11,895 bases of DNA from an uncultured Prevotella sp. (GTDB lineage: Bacteria; Bacteroidota; Bacteroidia; Bacteroidales; Bacteroidaceae). The notes below the pieces were generated by a model, which was not told the origin of the DNA, searched no databases, and saw nothing but the letters and a program-made list of their open reading frames with translations. The stretch lies in the NCBI GenBank assembly GCA_905234355.1, contig CAJOHP010000055.1, positions 1 to 11,895 on the forward strand, in the 5' to 3' direction. Shown here in pieces: positions 1 to 7,015 of this stretch (position 1 is its first letter; every line of letters begins with the position of its first letter). A program made the position numbers and the translations under genes.

Positions 1-1353
1 GTCTTTCCACTCGCCCTCCTGCCTTATGCCGGTCTTCTCGCTGACGTAGAGACCCTGCCCGTGACAGCGGCCGGACTGAAACTCGCCCTCGTAGCGCTCG
101 CCCTCGTGGTCGAATCTGCCACCGGTCAGCACCCCCTTGCCTTGCGGACGGTCGCAGGCCATCTCGCCTTCATACGTCCATGCGCCATAGCCGTACTCCA
201 CATGTCCGTCTTTCCATACCAGCGCCTTCGTTACGCCCTGTCCGAAGGGGTCGGGCAGCTCGATGCTCTTTGCTGCCCTGACATCACGTTTCCACGGCTC
301 TGCCGACTGCAGCTTGCCCTCCTTCCACTGCTCACTGCGGCACATGCCCGTCTTGGCTACATGGCGGGTCACATAGCCGTCGTAGGGCTGGAACTCACGC
401 ACGCCGAAGCCATAGTGGTCCAGGCTGTCGCCATTCGGTAGACAGACGGTGACGCGCGTCGACGGCTCGTAGACGTAGCTGTCGTACTGGTTGGCCGTGT
501 AGCGACCGCCCTCCTGTACGATGCGATATTCCCGTGAACAGTCCTTCACGGTCAGCGTCAGCGTGGCGCACCCGTCACGGCTGGTATCGTCGAGCTCGTA
601 GCCCACCACCTCAAGGTAGCGCTTCTCCGGCTCGTCGGGCTGCCAGCGGACCACCTCTTCGCCGTCATACCACTCATAGACCTTTGTCTGCCAGAGGCTC
701 TCGTGCAGATAGAGCTCGAAGCCATAGCGCTTGCCTCGCACAAACATCGCGATAGACTCGCGCCCGTCAGGGTGGTGCACGCGGAACACGCCATTCAGTC
801 CCCACCACTCGGGCTTGCGGTCCTTTGAGGTGTTGATCCACGCCTTCTCGATGTATGAGCCGTCAGCAAAGGTGTAGCGTCCGTCTGCAGCGTAAGCCGG
901 TCCGCTGATGTGGGCATAGCTCAGGTGGAACATGCCCTTGAAGTGGTCGCCGTTAGGATACCACACCTCACCACTGCCTATGGGGCCTTCCAGCTGCTGT
1001 CGGATGGTTTCGCCCAGCTGCCAGGCACCCTTGTAGACAATCTCCGTGGCGATGATCTTAACGGTGGTCAGACCATACTCCGTCACGCCGTGGTTCTGCG
1101 ACACTATATGCTCGTTGAGCAGCACCTCCTCGCCGACCTTGATGGTGTAAGGCTTATCTTCATACTCCAGTAGAAGACTGGCCCCGTCGTAGGCTTTCAC
1201 GACAGGAGCGACGGAGCCTGGCCATTTGCACAGCGCCTTGCCGCCCTTGAGTTGTTCCTCGTCGACCTCCCAGCGCTGCCAGACTCCCTTCTGCACGAAG
1301 GCCCCGCGGTCGCTGTAGCTTCTATACTCGCTGATGATACATGCTGTTGCCAT
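1..1353 (-). CDS. MORN-repeat protein, C-terminus beyond left edge
   Basis: The reading frame is open from an ATG at 1353 to the left edge, giving 451 residues with the C-terminus missing. MORN-like repeats (YEGEF..G..HGQGLY type) are clear at about residues 392-451, and degenerate copies lie at about 128-173 (GEVWYPNGDHFKG). MORN repeats are short beta-hairpins that usually mediate protein or lipid contacts; no enzyme motif is visible. Residues 51-100 form a separate module (VKAYDGASLLLEY...YTIKVGEE) that resembles the end of the 117-residue protein encoded just upstream, and residues 262-305 look like a weaker second copy. No signal peptide is present (MATACIISEY), so the protein is probably cytoplasmic or exported by another route. 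The gene starts 52 nt after the upstream stop, with no obvious ribosome binding site, and is probably part of the minus-strand cluster. The MORN call is firm; the role is unknown. Confidence 0.85.
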   Translation of the reverse strand, partial: MATACIISEYRSYSDRGAFVQKGVWQRWEVDEEQLKGGKALCKWPGSVAPVVKAYDGASLLLEYEDKPYTIKVGEEVLLNEHIVSQNHGVTEYGLTTVKIIATEIVYKGAWQLGETIRQQLEGPIGSGEVWYPNGDHFKGMFHLSYAHISGPAYAADGRYTFADGSYIEKAWINTSKDRKPEWWGLNGVFRVHHPDGRESIAMFVRGKRYGFELYLHESLWQTKVYEWYDGEEVVRWQPDEPEKRYLEVVGYELDDTSRDGCATLTLTVKDCSREYRIVQEGGRYTANQYDSYVYEPSTRVTVCLPNGDSLDHYGFGVREFQPYDGYVTRHVAKTGMCRSEQWKEGKLQSAEPWKRDVRAAKSIELPDPFGQGVTKALVWKDGHVEYGYGAWTYEGEMACDRPQGKGVLTGGRFDHEGERYEGEFQSGRCHGQGLYVSEKTGIRQEGEWKD

Positions 1354-1405
1354 GAGTGTTGATTTAAGTAATTGGAAAGACAGCGCGATGCCGTCCTTGT
1401 GCTTA

Positions 1406-1759
1406 TTATTTCAGTCCGATAAACAGCCAAAAGGTGGTGTAGTTCATGCCAGACTTGCCCAGCTCCAGCCAACGCTCCCCAGGACGGAGGACATACTCGC
1501 GGACACCATACTGGATGGTGAGCGAATGCTCGTCGAAGGCCTTCACGACGACACTGGCGAAGAGATGGCTCCACGAGTCGCTCATAGGCAGGCGTCTGTC
1601 AGACAGCACCCCGCCCGCCACCACGGGATATTTCGGGCTGGGATTGTCGGCCGTCGGGCGCTCAAACTCGATGCTGTGCGACTCCGAGTGGCGGTCGGCC
1701 TGCCAATCGATGTTCAGCACCGCCACATTCCATGTCTTGTTGTTGTCTGTAGTCATCAT
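1406..1759 (-). CDS. Small hypothetical protein sharing a module with the MORN protein
   Basis: This is a 117-residue protein of no recognised family. The ATG at 1759 was chosen because it overlaps the TGA of the LamG gene in an ATGA arrangement, implying translational coupling; the next codon is also ATG, so the start could be one residue later. The frame stays open much further upstream, but that stretch is antisense-type shadow inside the LamG gene. No signal peptide or membrane segment is seen. Residues 1-60 are polar (NIDWQAD...SIEFERP). Residues 70-117 (VVVKAFDEHSLTIQY...LRPGERW...TFWLFIGL) align by eye with residues 51-100 of the downstream MORN protein: V-K-A-[FY]-D, S-L, Y, then G-E and a hydrophobic terminal strand. 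The shared module suggests that the two proteins bind the same partner or each other, which is inference. Confidence 0.8.
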   Translation of the reverse strand: MMTTDNNKTWNVAVLNIDWQADRHSESHSIEFERPTADNPSPKYPVVAGGVLSDRRLPMSDSWSHLFASVVVKAFDEHSLTIQYGVREYVLRPGERWLELGKSGMNYTTFWLFIGLK

Positions 1760-3384
1760 TTTGTGTCTGTATAACGGGCAAGCAGGCGCACCTCGTCGGC
1801 CGTGAGCGGACGGTTGTAGATGCGCACCTCGTCGATGATGCCGTTGAAAGGATACCAATAGTCGCTGTATTTCCCTATATATAGGTTCTGCCCGTTTGTG
1901 GTGGAGAAGTCGGGGGTCGACTCGTTGTCGCACACCAGCTGTCCGTCGACGTACAGCCTGGCATGTCCGTCGCCATAGACAAAGGCCACGTGGGTCCAGA
2001 GGTTCAGGTAGTTTCCTGTCAGCTTGTCGGACGACGAGGCGTTGGCCCACGGCTGGCGGTTTCTCCAGCTCTGCATGTAGAACCGGCATTTCTCGTCGTT
2101 TCCGCTGAGCATGAAGGTGACACCGCTCATGTCGTGCGACTTGGCGATGATGGTCTGTGGCGCTCCGGAAGCCACTGTGCGTCCTGCCCCTACCGAGCCG
2201 TCCATCGAGCGCCAGCTGAGCGGTTTCACGTAGGCAGCGAAGGTGCATCCGGTGTCAAACTGCAGCGACGCGTTGTTCTTTACATAGACGTGTCCCGGCT
2301 TGTCGACGCCGCCGAAGAGCCATGCACCGTCGGCATCGCCGTTGACGCCCTTGGTCAGCTGCACGCCAGCCGTCGCGGAGCCGTGGTTGTCATGGCCGCT
2401 TGCATCCTGGGCATTGCCGTTCACCGGATAGTAGGCCACAAGACCCTCTGTGGGCATGTCGCCATAGACGGGCTTAGCGTCGCCAAAGGTGAGATTTGTG
2501 CCGTCCCAGGTGGCATGCATGTGGTAGGCATGGCCCGTCTCTATCTTGGCTGTCGAGGTCAGCGTGTTGGCTGAGCGAACGCGCTGTCCGTCGATGGTGG
2601 CCACGAGGGTGGCCCGCGTCACGCTTTTTCCTGTAGGCATGTACCACGACACCACGCTTTGCTCGGCACCCGGTGCCACGCTCACGATGGCCTGATTCGG
2701 CATGACGTCAGTAGGCAGGGCTTCTTCGCCGACGGTCTCTTGCGTGCTGGGCAGGAACAAGGCCTTTTCGTGGTACCAAAGCTCCTCGGCCTCGAAGCCC
2801 TCAAGCTTGAAAGTGATGGTGGCGTTGCCGGTGTTCTTGATGTGCAGCACTTCGTAGGTGCCCAGATGGCGGCACTGCACCTGCTGGCTGCCCCTGAGGT
2901 CGTACTTCAGCTCAAACCACACCGGCGCGTCGAAGTCTGCCCATCGCGTGCGTATGAGCGACGCATCGAAGGCCAGCGTCTTTGCCGCCAAGAGACGGTA
3001 CTCCCTCATCGGCTTGCCGTTGATGCCATAGATGGTGGGCGACGCTAAGGCCAGCGTGTGAGGCTGCTCCAGGACAATGGTGCAGCTCTTGCCGTCGGCC
3101 GACACGCCCTTCACGGCGTGGCTGCCCAGAGACTCATGCTGCCCGCCGGGCCATACCACGGCCATCGCCTCAAACTGGTCGCTTTCGCGGAAGCGTGACG
3201 CAAGACTGAGCGTCCCGTCCTGAGGCAGCACCTGCGCCCTGGTCGATGGCTGCGCGTCGGGCGACAGCAGCCTCACCTCCATCATGCCCGCCGTGGTTTC
3301 CGGCGTCTCGTCGTTTTGCTGGCATCCTACTGCGAGCAAGGCGGCGACCAGCGCCACATATTTATTATAATGTATAGTCTTCAT
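1756..3384 (-). CDS. Lipoprotein with C-terminal LamG/concanavalin A-like domain
   Basis: A 542-residue protein. The N-terminus is a lipoprotein signal with lipobox LAVGC, Cys21 being the predicted lipidated residue, followed by a short acidic and threonine-rich linker. Residues about 35-300 form a beta-rich region. Its second half (about 175-301, from GTYEVLHIKN to ETGHAYHMHATWDGTNLTF) is closely similar to the same residue range of the upstream 764-residue lipoprotein. Residues about 313-537 form a LamG-like fold (pfam LamG_3 type): it begins GLVAYYPVNGNAQDASG.DNHG, contains LWTHVAFVYGDGHARLYVDGQLV, and ends NGIIDEVRIYNRPLTADEV. Such domains usually bind glycans or other surface ligands. 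Location is inferred to be the outer membrane, probably surface exposed. It lies 24 nt downstream of the 764-residue gene, and its stop overlaps the next start. Domain call firm; ligand unknown. Confidence 0.9.
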   Translation of the reverse strand: MKTIHYNKYVALVAALLAVGCQQNDETPETTAGMMEVRLLSPDAQPSTRAQVLPQDGTLSLASRFRESDQFEAMAVVWPGGQHESLGSHAVKGVSADGKSCTIVLEQPHTLALASPTIYGINGKPMREYRLLAAKTLAFDASLIRTRWADFDAPVWFELKYDLRGSQQVQCRHLGTYEVLHIKNTGNATITFKLEGFEAEELWYHEKALFLPSTQETVGEEALPTDVMPNQAIVSVAPGAEQSVVSWYMPTGKSVTRATLVATIDGQRVRSANTLTSTAKIETGHAYHMHATWDGTNLTFGDAKPVYGDMPTEGLVAYYPVNGNAQDASGHDNHGSATAGVQLTKGVNGDADGAWLFGGVDKPGHVYVKNNASLQFDTGCTFAAYVKPLSWRSMDGSVGAGRTVASGAPQTIIAKSHDMSGVTFMLSGNDEKCRFYMQSWRNRQPWANASSSDKLTGNYLNLWTHVAFVYGDGHARLYVDGQLVCDNESTPDFSTTNGQNLYIGKYSDYWYPFNGIIDEVRIYNRPLTADEVRLLARYTDTK

Positions 3385-3408
3385 CGCTGTTACTCGTTTG
3401 TGCGTTTG

Positions 3409-5703
3409 TTAGAAATTACTGCCCGGCACATCGCTGATAGTGCCGCCGTTGTCTAAGTTCTCGAAGGAGAGGCCGGGGTCTATTAGCTCCGTGTGGTGCA
3501 TGAAGTAACCGCCATAGCCGCTCACGGTCTCCATGGTCTCCTGTATCACCTTCAGGAAGAACATCGTGTCCTTCAGGGCCAGTCCCAAGTCGTCGACGGC
3601 AACGTCGCTCATAATGTTCGGCAGGTCGGCGGGAATCTTCAGCGTGATGTCGCGCAGGTCTTTCAGCGCATCTTCGATAAAATCCGTCAGGTCTGCCTGC
3701 TTGCCTTCCAGGATAGCCCTGACGACCTTATCTACCTTCGACGGCTTGAGGACCTCCTTGATGTACTCCTGCATATAGTAGTCCTCAAAGGCTTTCGACA
3801 CCGTGCTGCCCATGAAGGCAAGTATGGGCTTGATGGTGTTCATCAAGACGCTGTAGGCCAGCAGATAGTTGTTGTCCCTGGGCGCAATGACCTGTAGCCG
3901 CACCGTCGGCGCACCAAATGAGAGCTTGATGTCTGACAGCTTCTGCATGTCGAAGGTCATGTCGCCCATCTGGAAGTCGGGGTCTGTCGCCAACTTCCAC
4001 GTTTCGGTAAAATAGGCCTTCAGCCCCTCCCAGCTCGAGAACTTGCCCACGAAGCTCTTGGGCGACATGGGTTTCACCACATACTGCAGCACCTCAAGAC
4101 CATCGTAGAAGGGGAACAGGGCGTCGTCAGCCAACACGTCGACCACGTTGACAGCCGTATATCCCCAGCGCTCATTGTAGGCGGTGAACTCCATGTCCCA
4201 CTTCAAGTTGACTGCATCCCACTGGCTGCGGTCCACATCGATGCGGAAGCTCTGCAGCCTGTAGCTCTTGCCTGCATATTCCGGGAGCCTTGCCCTGTTG
4301 CGGCGTGTGGCCGTCGCCGCAGTACTGCTCATGTAGGTGGCATCGAGACCGAGCTGCTGTCTTATCCTTGCGATGGCGCTACGGTACGGGGTGTCGACGT
4401 CGCTCACCTCGAAGTAGCCGTGGGCCACGATGCTCTGGTCGATGGCAGCAGCCAGTGCCTGTGTCTCCGGCAGGGCAGCTATGAGCGACTTCAGACCCTG
4501 GAAGTCGGCGCCGGCCGCAGGCTCAAAGATGTTTGGAAACATAGCGAGCAGCATGGTGACAGCCGTCTGCGTGGCGTTCAGCTCGACGGAGCGCTGCTGC
4601 TGACCGTCGTCGGTCGACAAGAGGTTGACGTAGAGCAGGCGGTCGTTCTTGCCGAAGGCCATGACTGCGCTGGCATCGGTATCAAACGTGCCGTCGGCAT
4701 TCAGTTCTACCCGCTGGCCGTCGGCTATCACGCTGATGTCGTCGTGGCCTATCGCGGCACCTTCGGGCAGCTCTATCACGCTCTCTCCCTGCGGACGGCC
4801 GATGACGAGCTTCTCGCCGTCCCATACGGCCACGATGCCGTAAGAGTGGCCGGTCTGCAGCTCAACGTCAGAACTGAAGCGGTTGACCGACCGCACTTCA
4901 CGCCCGTCAATCTCTGCCACGAGCTGCGCATCGCTCATCCTCTCGCCATTGGGCACGTAGAACGAGGCAATGGTGGGCGCCGGCGTACCACTGGCATAGG
5001 GCTGCAGTGTCAGGATGTTGCTCTCGGCCTCGCCGTCGGCGACCTTCACCTGCACGTCACCGCTGCCTATGCCCACACCGGCCTGGGCGTAATACCATTT
5101 CTTAGGGGCATCGAAGCCCTTGTGCTTGAAGCTGACGGCCTTGTCGGTCATGTTGGCTATGAAAAGCACTTCGCGTGTGCTCGGCAGGCTGCTCTCGCCT
5201 TTTACCGTGCTGCCCGTGCCCTGAGCCTTGAGGGCAATGCAGCCTTGTGCGGTACGCGTCAGCGTCGTGTTGCAGTACAGGTCGCTGCCTGAGACTTCCC
5301 AGCTGGTACCGCTACGCATGGTGCCGCCATACAGCTCGAAGGGCTTGTCCAGGTCTATGCGTCCCTGCACGTCGATGCTGTCGATGCGGTACTCCCGCAG
5401 TCCATCCTGCTTGAAGGTCAACTGTCCGATGTACGTCAGCCGATCGTCTTGTTTGGCATAGACAACAGCTTTCTCTCCCCTACCGACGGGGAAAAACCAC
5501 GTATTGCCCGACCGTACACCGTCTGTAGAGGTAAGCACGTTGGCTGTCAGCAGGGTAATGTGATAGCTTGCCGTGAGCTGTTGGCCAGACGGCACCGGTG
5601 TCTGGACGGCATCGTCATCGCCACTGCCCGAGCATGCCGTCCACAACAGTGTGGCCACAAGAGGCAGCAGCCAGCACCTCCTTTTCTGTAAAGCTTGTTT
5701 CAT
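3409..5703 (-). CDS. Large multidomain surface lipoprotein, function unknown
   Basis: A 764-residue protein with a basic N-terminus, a hydrophobic stretch and lipobox LWTAC (Cys24), then a Ser/Gly/Asp linker typical of exported Bacteroidetes lipoproteins. Residues about 45-175 are beta-rich. Residues about 176-302 (STREVLFIANMTDKAVSFKHKGFD to QTGHSYGIVAVWDGEKLVIG) match the module in the downstream LamG lipoprotein. Residues about 309-390 (ELPEGAAIGHDDISVIADG...NATQTAVTMLLAMFP) resemble a segment I recall from other large Bacteroidetes lipoproteins, where a conserved A-x-x-T-A-x-x-L-L motif follows a small beta-domain. The C-terminal half (about 400-764) is mixed alpha/beta, with amphipathic helices at about 625-740, and I do not recognise it. 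No catalytic motif is visible. The gene starts 22 nt after the birA stop, with no clean TAnnTTTG box between them, so read-through from birA is likely. Confidence 0.85.
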   Translation of the reverse strand: MKQALQKRRCWLLPLVATLLWTACSGSGDDDAVQTPVPSGQQLTASYHITLLTANVLTSTDGVRSGNTWFFPVGRGEKAVVYAKQDDRLTYIGQLTFKQDGLREYRIDSIDVQGRIDLDKPFELYGGTMRSGTSWEVSGSDLYCNTTLTRTAQGCIALKAQGTGSTVKGESSLPSTREVLFIANMTDKAVSFKHKGFDAPKKWYYAQAGVGIGSGDVQVKVADGEAESNILTLQPYASGTPAPTIASFYVPNGERMSDAQLVAEIDGREVRSVNRFSSDVELQTGHSYGIVAVWDGEKLVIGRPQGESVIELPEGAAIGHDDISVIADGQRVELNADGTFDTDASAVMAFGKNDRLLYVNLLSTDDGQQQRSVELNATQTAVTMLLAMFPNIFEPAAGADFQGLKSLIAALPETQALAAAIDQSIVAHGYFEVSDVDTPYRSAIARIRQQLGLDATYMSSTAATATRRNRARLPEYAGKSYRLQSFRIDVDRSQWDAVNLKWDMEFTAYNERWGYTAVNVVDVLADDALFPFYDGLEVLQYVVKPMSPKSFVGKFSSWEGLKAYFTETWKLATDPDFQMGDMTFDMQKLSDIKLSFGAPTVRLQVIAPRDNNYLLAYSVLMNTIKPILAFMGSTVSKAFEDYYMQEYIKEVLKPSKVDKVVRAILEGKQADLTDFIEDALKDLRDITLKIPADLPNIMSDVAVDDLGLALKDTMFFLKVIQETMETVSGYGGYFMHHTELIDPGLSFENLDNGGTISDVPGSNF

Positions 5704-5725
5704 TGTCTTTCTATTTCAAAAGTGA

Positions 5726-6472
5726 TTACTGTTCATACCTGACTTCCTTAAACCTGTACTTCCGTATCTCTCCGCCGGCGTCCATGAGCCACAGTGTGCC
5801 GTCCGGATCGATATGGTGCAGACGGGCCTCAAACAGCCCCTGTGCATCGCGATAGCTGTGGATGCCCGTGCGCCGGTAGAGGGCTGCACAGTAGTCGTTG
5901 TGCAGCACGTCGCCCTCGCCCTGCTCGGCCTGCTGCAGACGGTTCCGCAGTGAGGCCAGGATGCGTTGCAGGGTGCTCTCCGGCTGGAGGGCATTGCCTG
6001 TGATCTGTAGCATCGAGACGGGGTTGGGTGCGTCACTCAGAAAAACGGTCTGGTTGAGGTTCAGCCCCGTACCGATGATGCAGCTGCGTATGACTGGGCC
6101 GGCTAGCGTGCACTCCGAGAGTGTGCCAGCCAGCTTGAGGTTGCGCCAGTAGATGTCGTTGGGCCACTTTACCGTGAGCTTCTCCTCGGCGAGGCAGAAG
6201 TCGAGCGTGTCCTTCACTGCCAACGCCATTGCCTCTAGCAGCAGAAACTGGCGGTTGGCCGCGATGTGTCGCGGATGATAGCGCACGGAGAAGAGCAGGT
6301 TCTGCCCCCGGGCGCTCTCCCAGCGGTTGGTGCCGCAGCCACGGCCCGCCGTCTGGTAGTCGGTCCAGACTGCCACGTTGTCACTGCCCTCCAGCTCGCG
6401 CAGGTAGCGGTTGGTCGAGTCGGTCTCCGCAAGGTGTATCGGGCGGAAGAATTCAAAGGCTTCAGTCTTCAT
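5726..6472 (-). CDS. birA: Biotin--[acetyl-CoA-carboxylase] ligase
   Basis: A 248-residue monofunctional biotin-protein ligase. This family makes biotinoyl-5'-AMP from biotin and ATP and transfers biotin to a lysine of carboxylase carrier proteins in the cytoplasm. Visible family signatures are ETDSTN (16-21), QTAGRGCGTNRWES (40-53, the adenylate-binding glycine-rich loop), NLLFSV (58-63), KWPND (102-106) and LKLAGTLSE (112-120), followed by IIGTGLNLN (132-140). There is no N-terminal helix-turn-helix, so it should not act as a DNA-binding repressor as in E. coli. The ATG at 6472 (MKTEAFEFF) is chosen over an upstream in-frame start at 6544 because the promoter box TAACTTTG lies at 6486-6479, only 6 nt before this ATG, and because homology begins here. 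It is divergent from tadA and heads the minus-strand lipoprotein cluster. Confidence 0.95.
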   Translation of the reverse strand: MKTEAFEFFRPIHLAETDSTNRYLRELEGSDNVAVWTDYQTAGRGCGTNRWESARGQNLLFSVRYHPRHIAANRQFLLLEAMALAVKDTLDFCLAEEKLTVKWPNDIYWRNLKLAGTLSECTLAGPVIRSCIIGTGLNLNQTVFLSDAPNPVSMLQITGNALQPESTLQRILASLRNRLQQAEQGEGDVLHNDYCAALYRRTGIHSYRDAQGLFEARLHHIDPDGTLWLMDAGGEIRKYRFKEVRYEQ

Positions 6473-6478
6473 TGCCTG

Positions 6479-6486
6479 CAAAGTTA
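6479..6486 (-). promoter_or_regulatory. Predicted birA -7 promoter box (TAACTTTG)
   Basis: TAACTTTG read on the minus strand matches the Bacteroidetes -7 consensus TAnnTTTG. Only 6 nt (CAGGCA) separate it from the birA ATG, so transcription should begin at or next to the start codon. No TTTG lies at the usual distance of about 20 nt upstream, so the -33 element is weak or replaced by the AT-rich palindrome arm. Confidence 0.65.
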
Positions 6487-6529
6487 CAAATAATTTTCCA
6501 AACAGATGCGGCAAACCGGAAATTATTTG

Positions 6530-6537
6530 TAACTTTG
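6530..6537 (+). promoter_or_regulatory. Predicted tadA -7 promoter box (TAACTTTG)
   Basis: TAACTTTG matches the Bacteroidetes -7 consensus and lies 5 nt (CACCC) before the tadA ATG, predicting a leaderless or nearly leaderless mRNA. As on the birA side, no TTTG occurs at the expected -33 distance. Confidence 0.65.
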
Positions 6538-6542
6538 CACCC

Positions 6543-6986
6543 ATGACACAAGAAGAGAAAGACCAGCGCTACATGCGCATGGCACTCGACGAGGCGCGAC
6601 GTGCGGCCGATGAAGGCGAGATACCCATCGGCTGCGTGGTGGTGTGCCGCGACATGGTGGTGGCACGCACTCACAACCTCACCGAGACGCTCTGCGACGT
6701 GACGGCACACGCTGAGATGCAGGCCATCACCGCCGCGGCCAACACCCTGGGCGGCAAGTACCTCACCGGCTGCACGCTCTACGTCACCGTGGAGCCGTGC
6801 CCCATGTGTGCCGGAGCCATCGGATGGGCACAGTTGCCCCGCATCGTCTACGGAGCACCCGACGACAAGCGAGGCTACCGTCTCTACGCACCTCGAGCCA
6901 TGCACCCGCGAGCCACATGCACCGGCGGCGTGCTCGAACAGGAGTGCCGACAGCTCATGCAGCACTTCTTCGCTAAAAGGAGGTAA
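6543..6986 (+). CDS. tadA: tRNA-specific adenosine deaminase
   Basis: A 147-residue cytidine/deoxycytidylate deaminase-fold protein. TadA converts adenosine 34 of tRNA-Arg(ACG) to inosine, so that one tRNA can read three arginine codons. The zinc and catalytic motifs are intact: TAHAEMQAI with His56 (Zn ligand) and Glu58 (proton shuttle), and EPCPMCAGAI with Cys86 and Cys89 (Zn ligands). Other family marks are EIPIGCVVV (26-34) and YGAPDDKRG (103-111). Length is usual for the family. The ATG at 6543 is chosen over an in-frame upstream start at 6411 because that region is birA coding sequence on the other strand and the promoter box sits at 6530-6537. The gene is divergent from birA; the next plus-strand gene begins 29 nt after its stop and may be co-transcribed. 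Confidence 0.95.
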   Translation: MTQEEKDQRYMRMALDEARRAADEGEIPIGCVVVCRDMVVARTHNLTETLCDVTAHAEMQAITAAANTLGGKYLTGCTLYVTVEPCPMCAGAIGWAQLPRIVYGAPDDKRGYRLYAPRAMHPRATCTGGVLEQECRQLMQHFFAKRR

Positions 6987-7015
6987 ATAAAAAGACTAAT
7001 CACTAAAACATACAA

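Larger units (their letters stand above)
6477..6539. repeat. Imperfect palindrome spanning the birA/tadA divergent region
   Basis: An inverted repeat has arms at 6477-6499 and 6518-6539, differing by a single extra T in the left arm, with an 18-nt spacer. Each arm holds one promoter -7 box (TAACTTTG) plus the AT-rich sequence AAATTATTTG next to it. The two outward promoters are therefore near-exact mirror images. The palindrome could be a duplicated core promoter, an operator for a dimeric regulator, or both. Confidence 0.85.

Noticed and set aside
1354..1405. Promoter for the MORN gene
   Set aside because: The 52-nt gap has no TAnnTTTG on the minus strand and no TTTG at a suitable distance.
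1406..2248. 280-residue minus-strand frame ending with the 117-residue protein
   Set aside because: Residues before the ATG at 1759 lie inside the LamG gene in another frame and are Arg/His-rich shadow sequence; the true start is the ATG overlapping the LamG stop.
4420..5292. 290-residue plus-strand open frame
   Set aside because: Antisense to the 764-residue lipoprotein, with no recognisable domain; the frame is kept open by high GC content.
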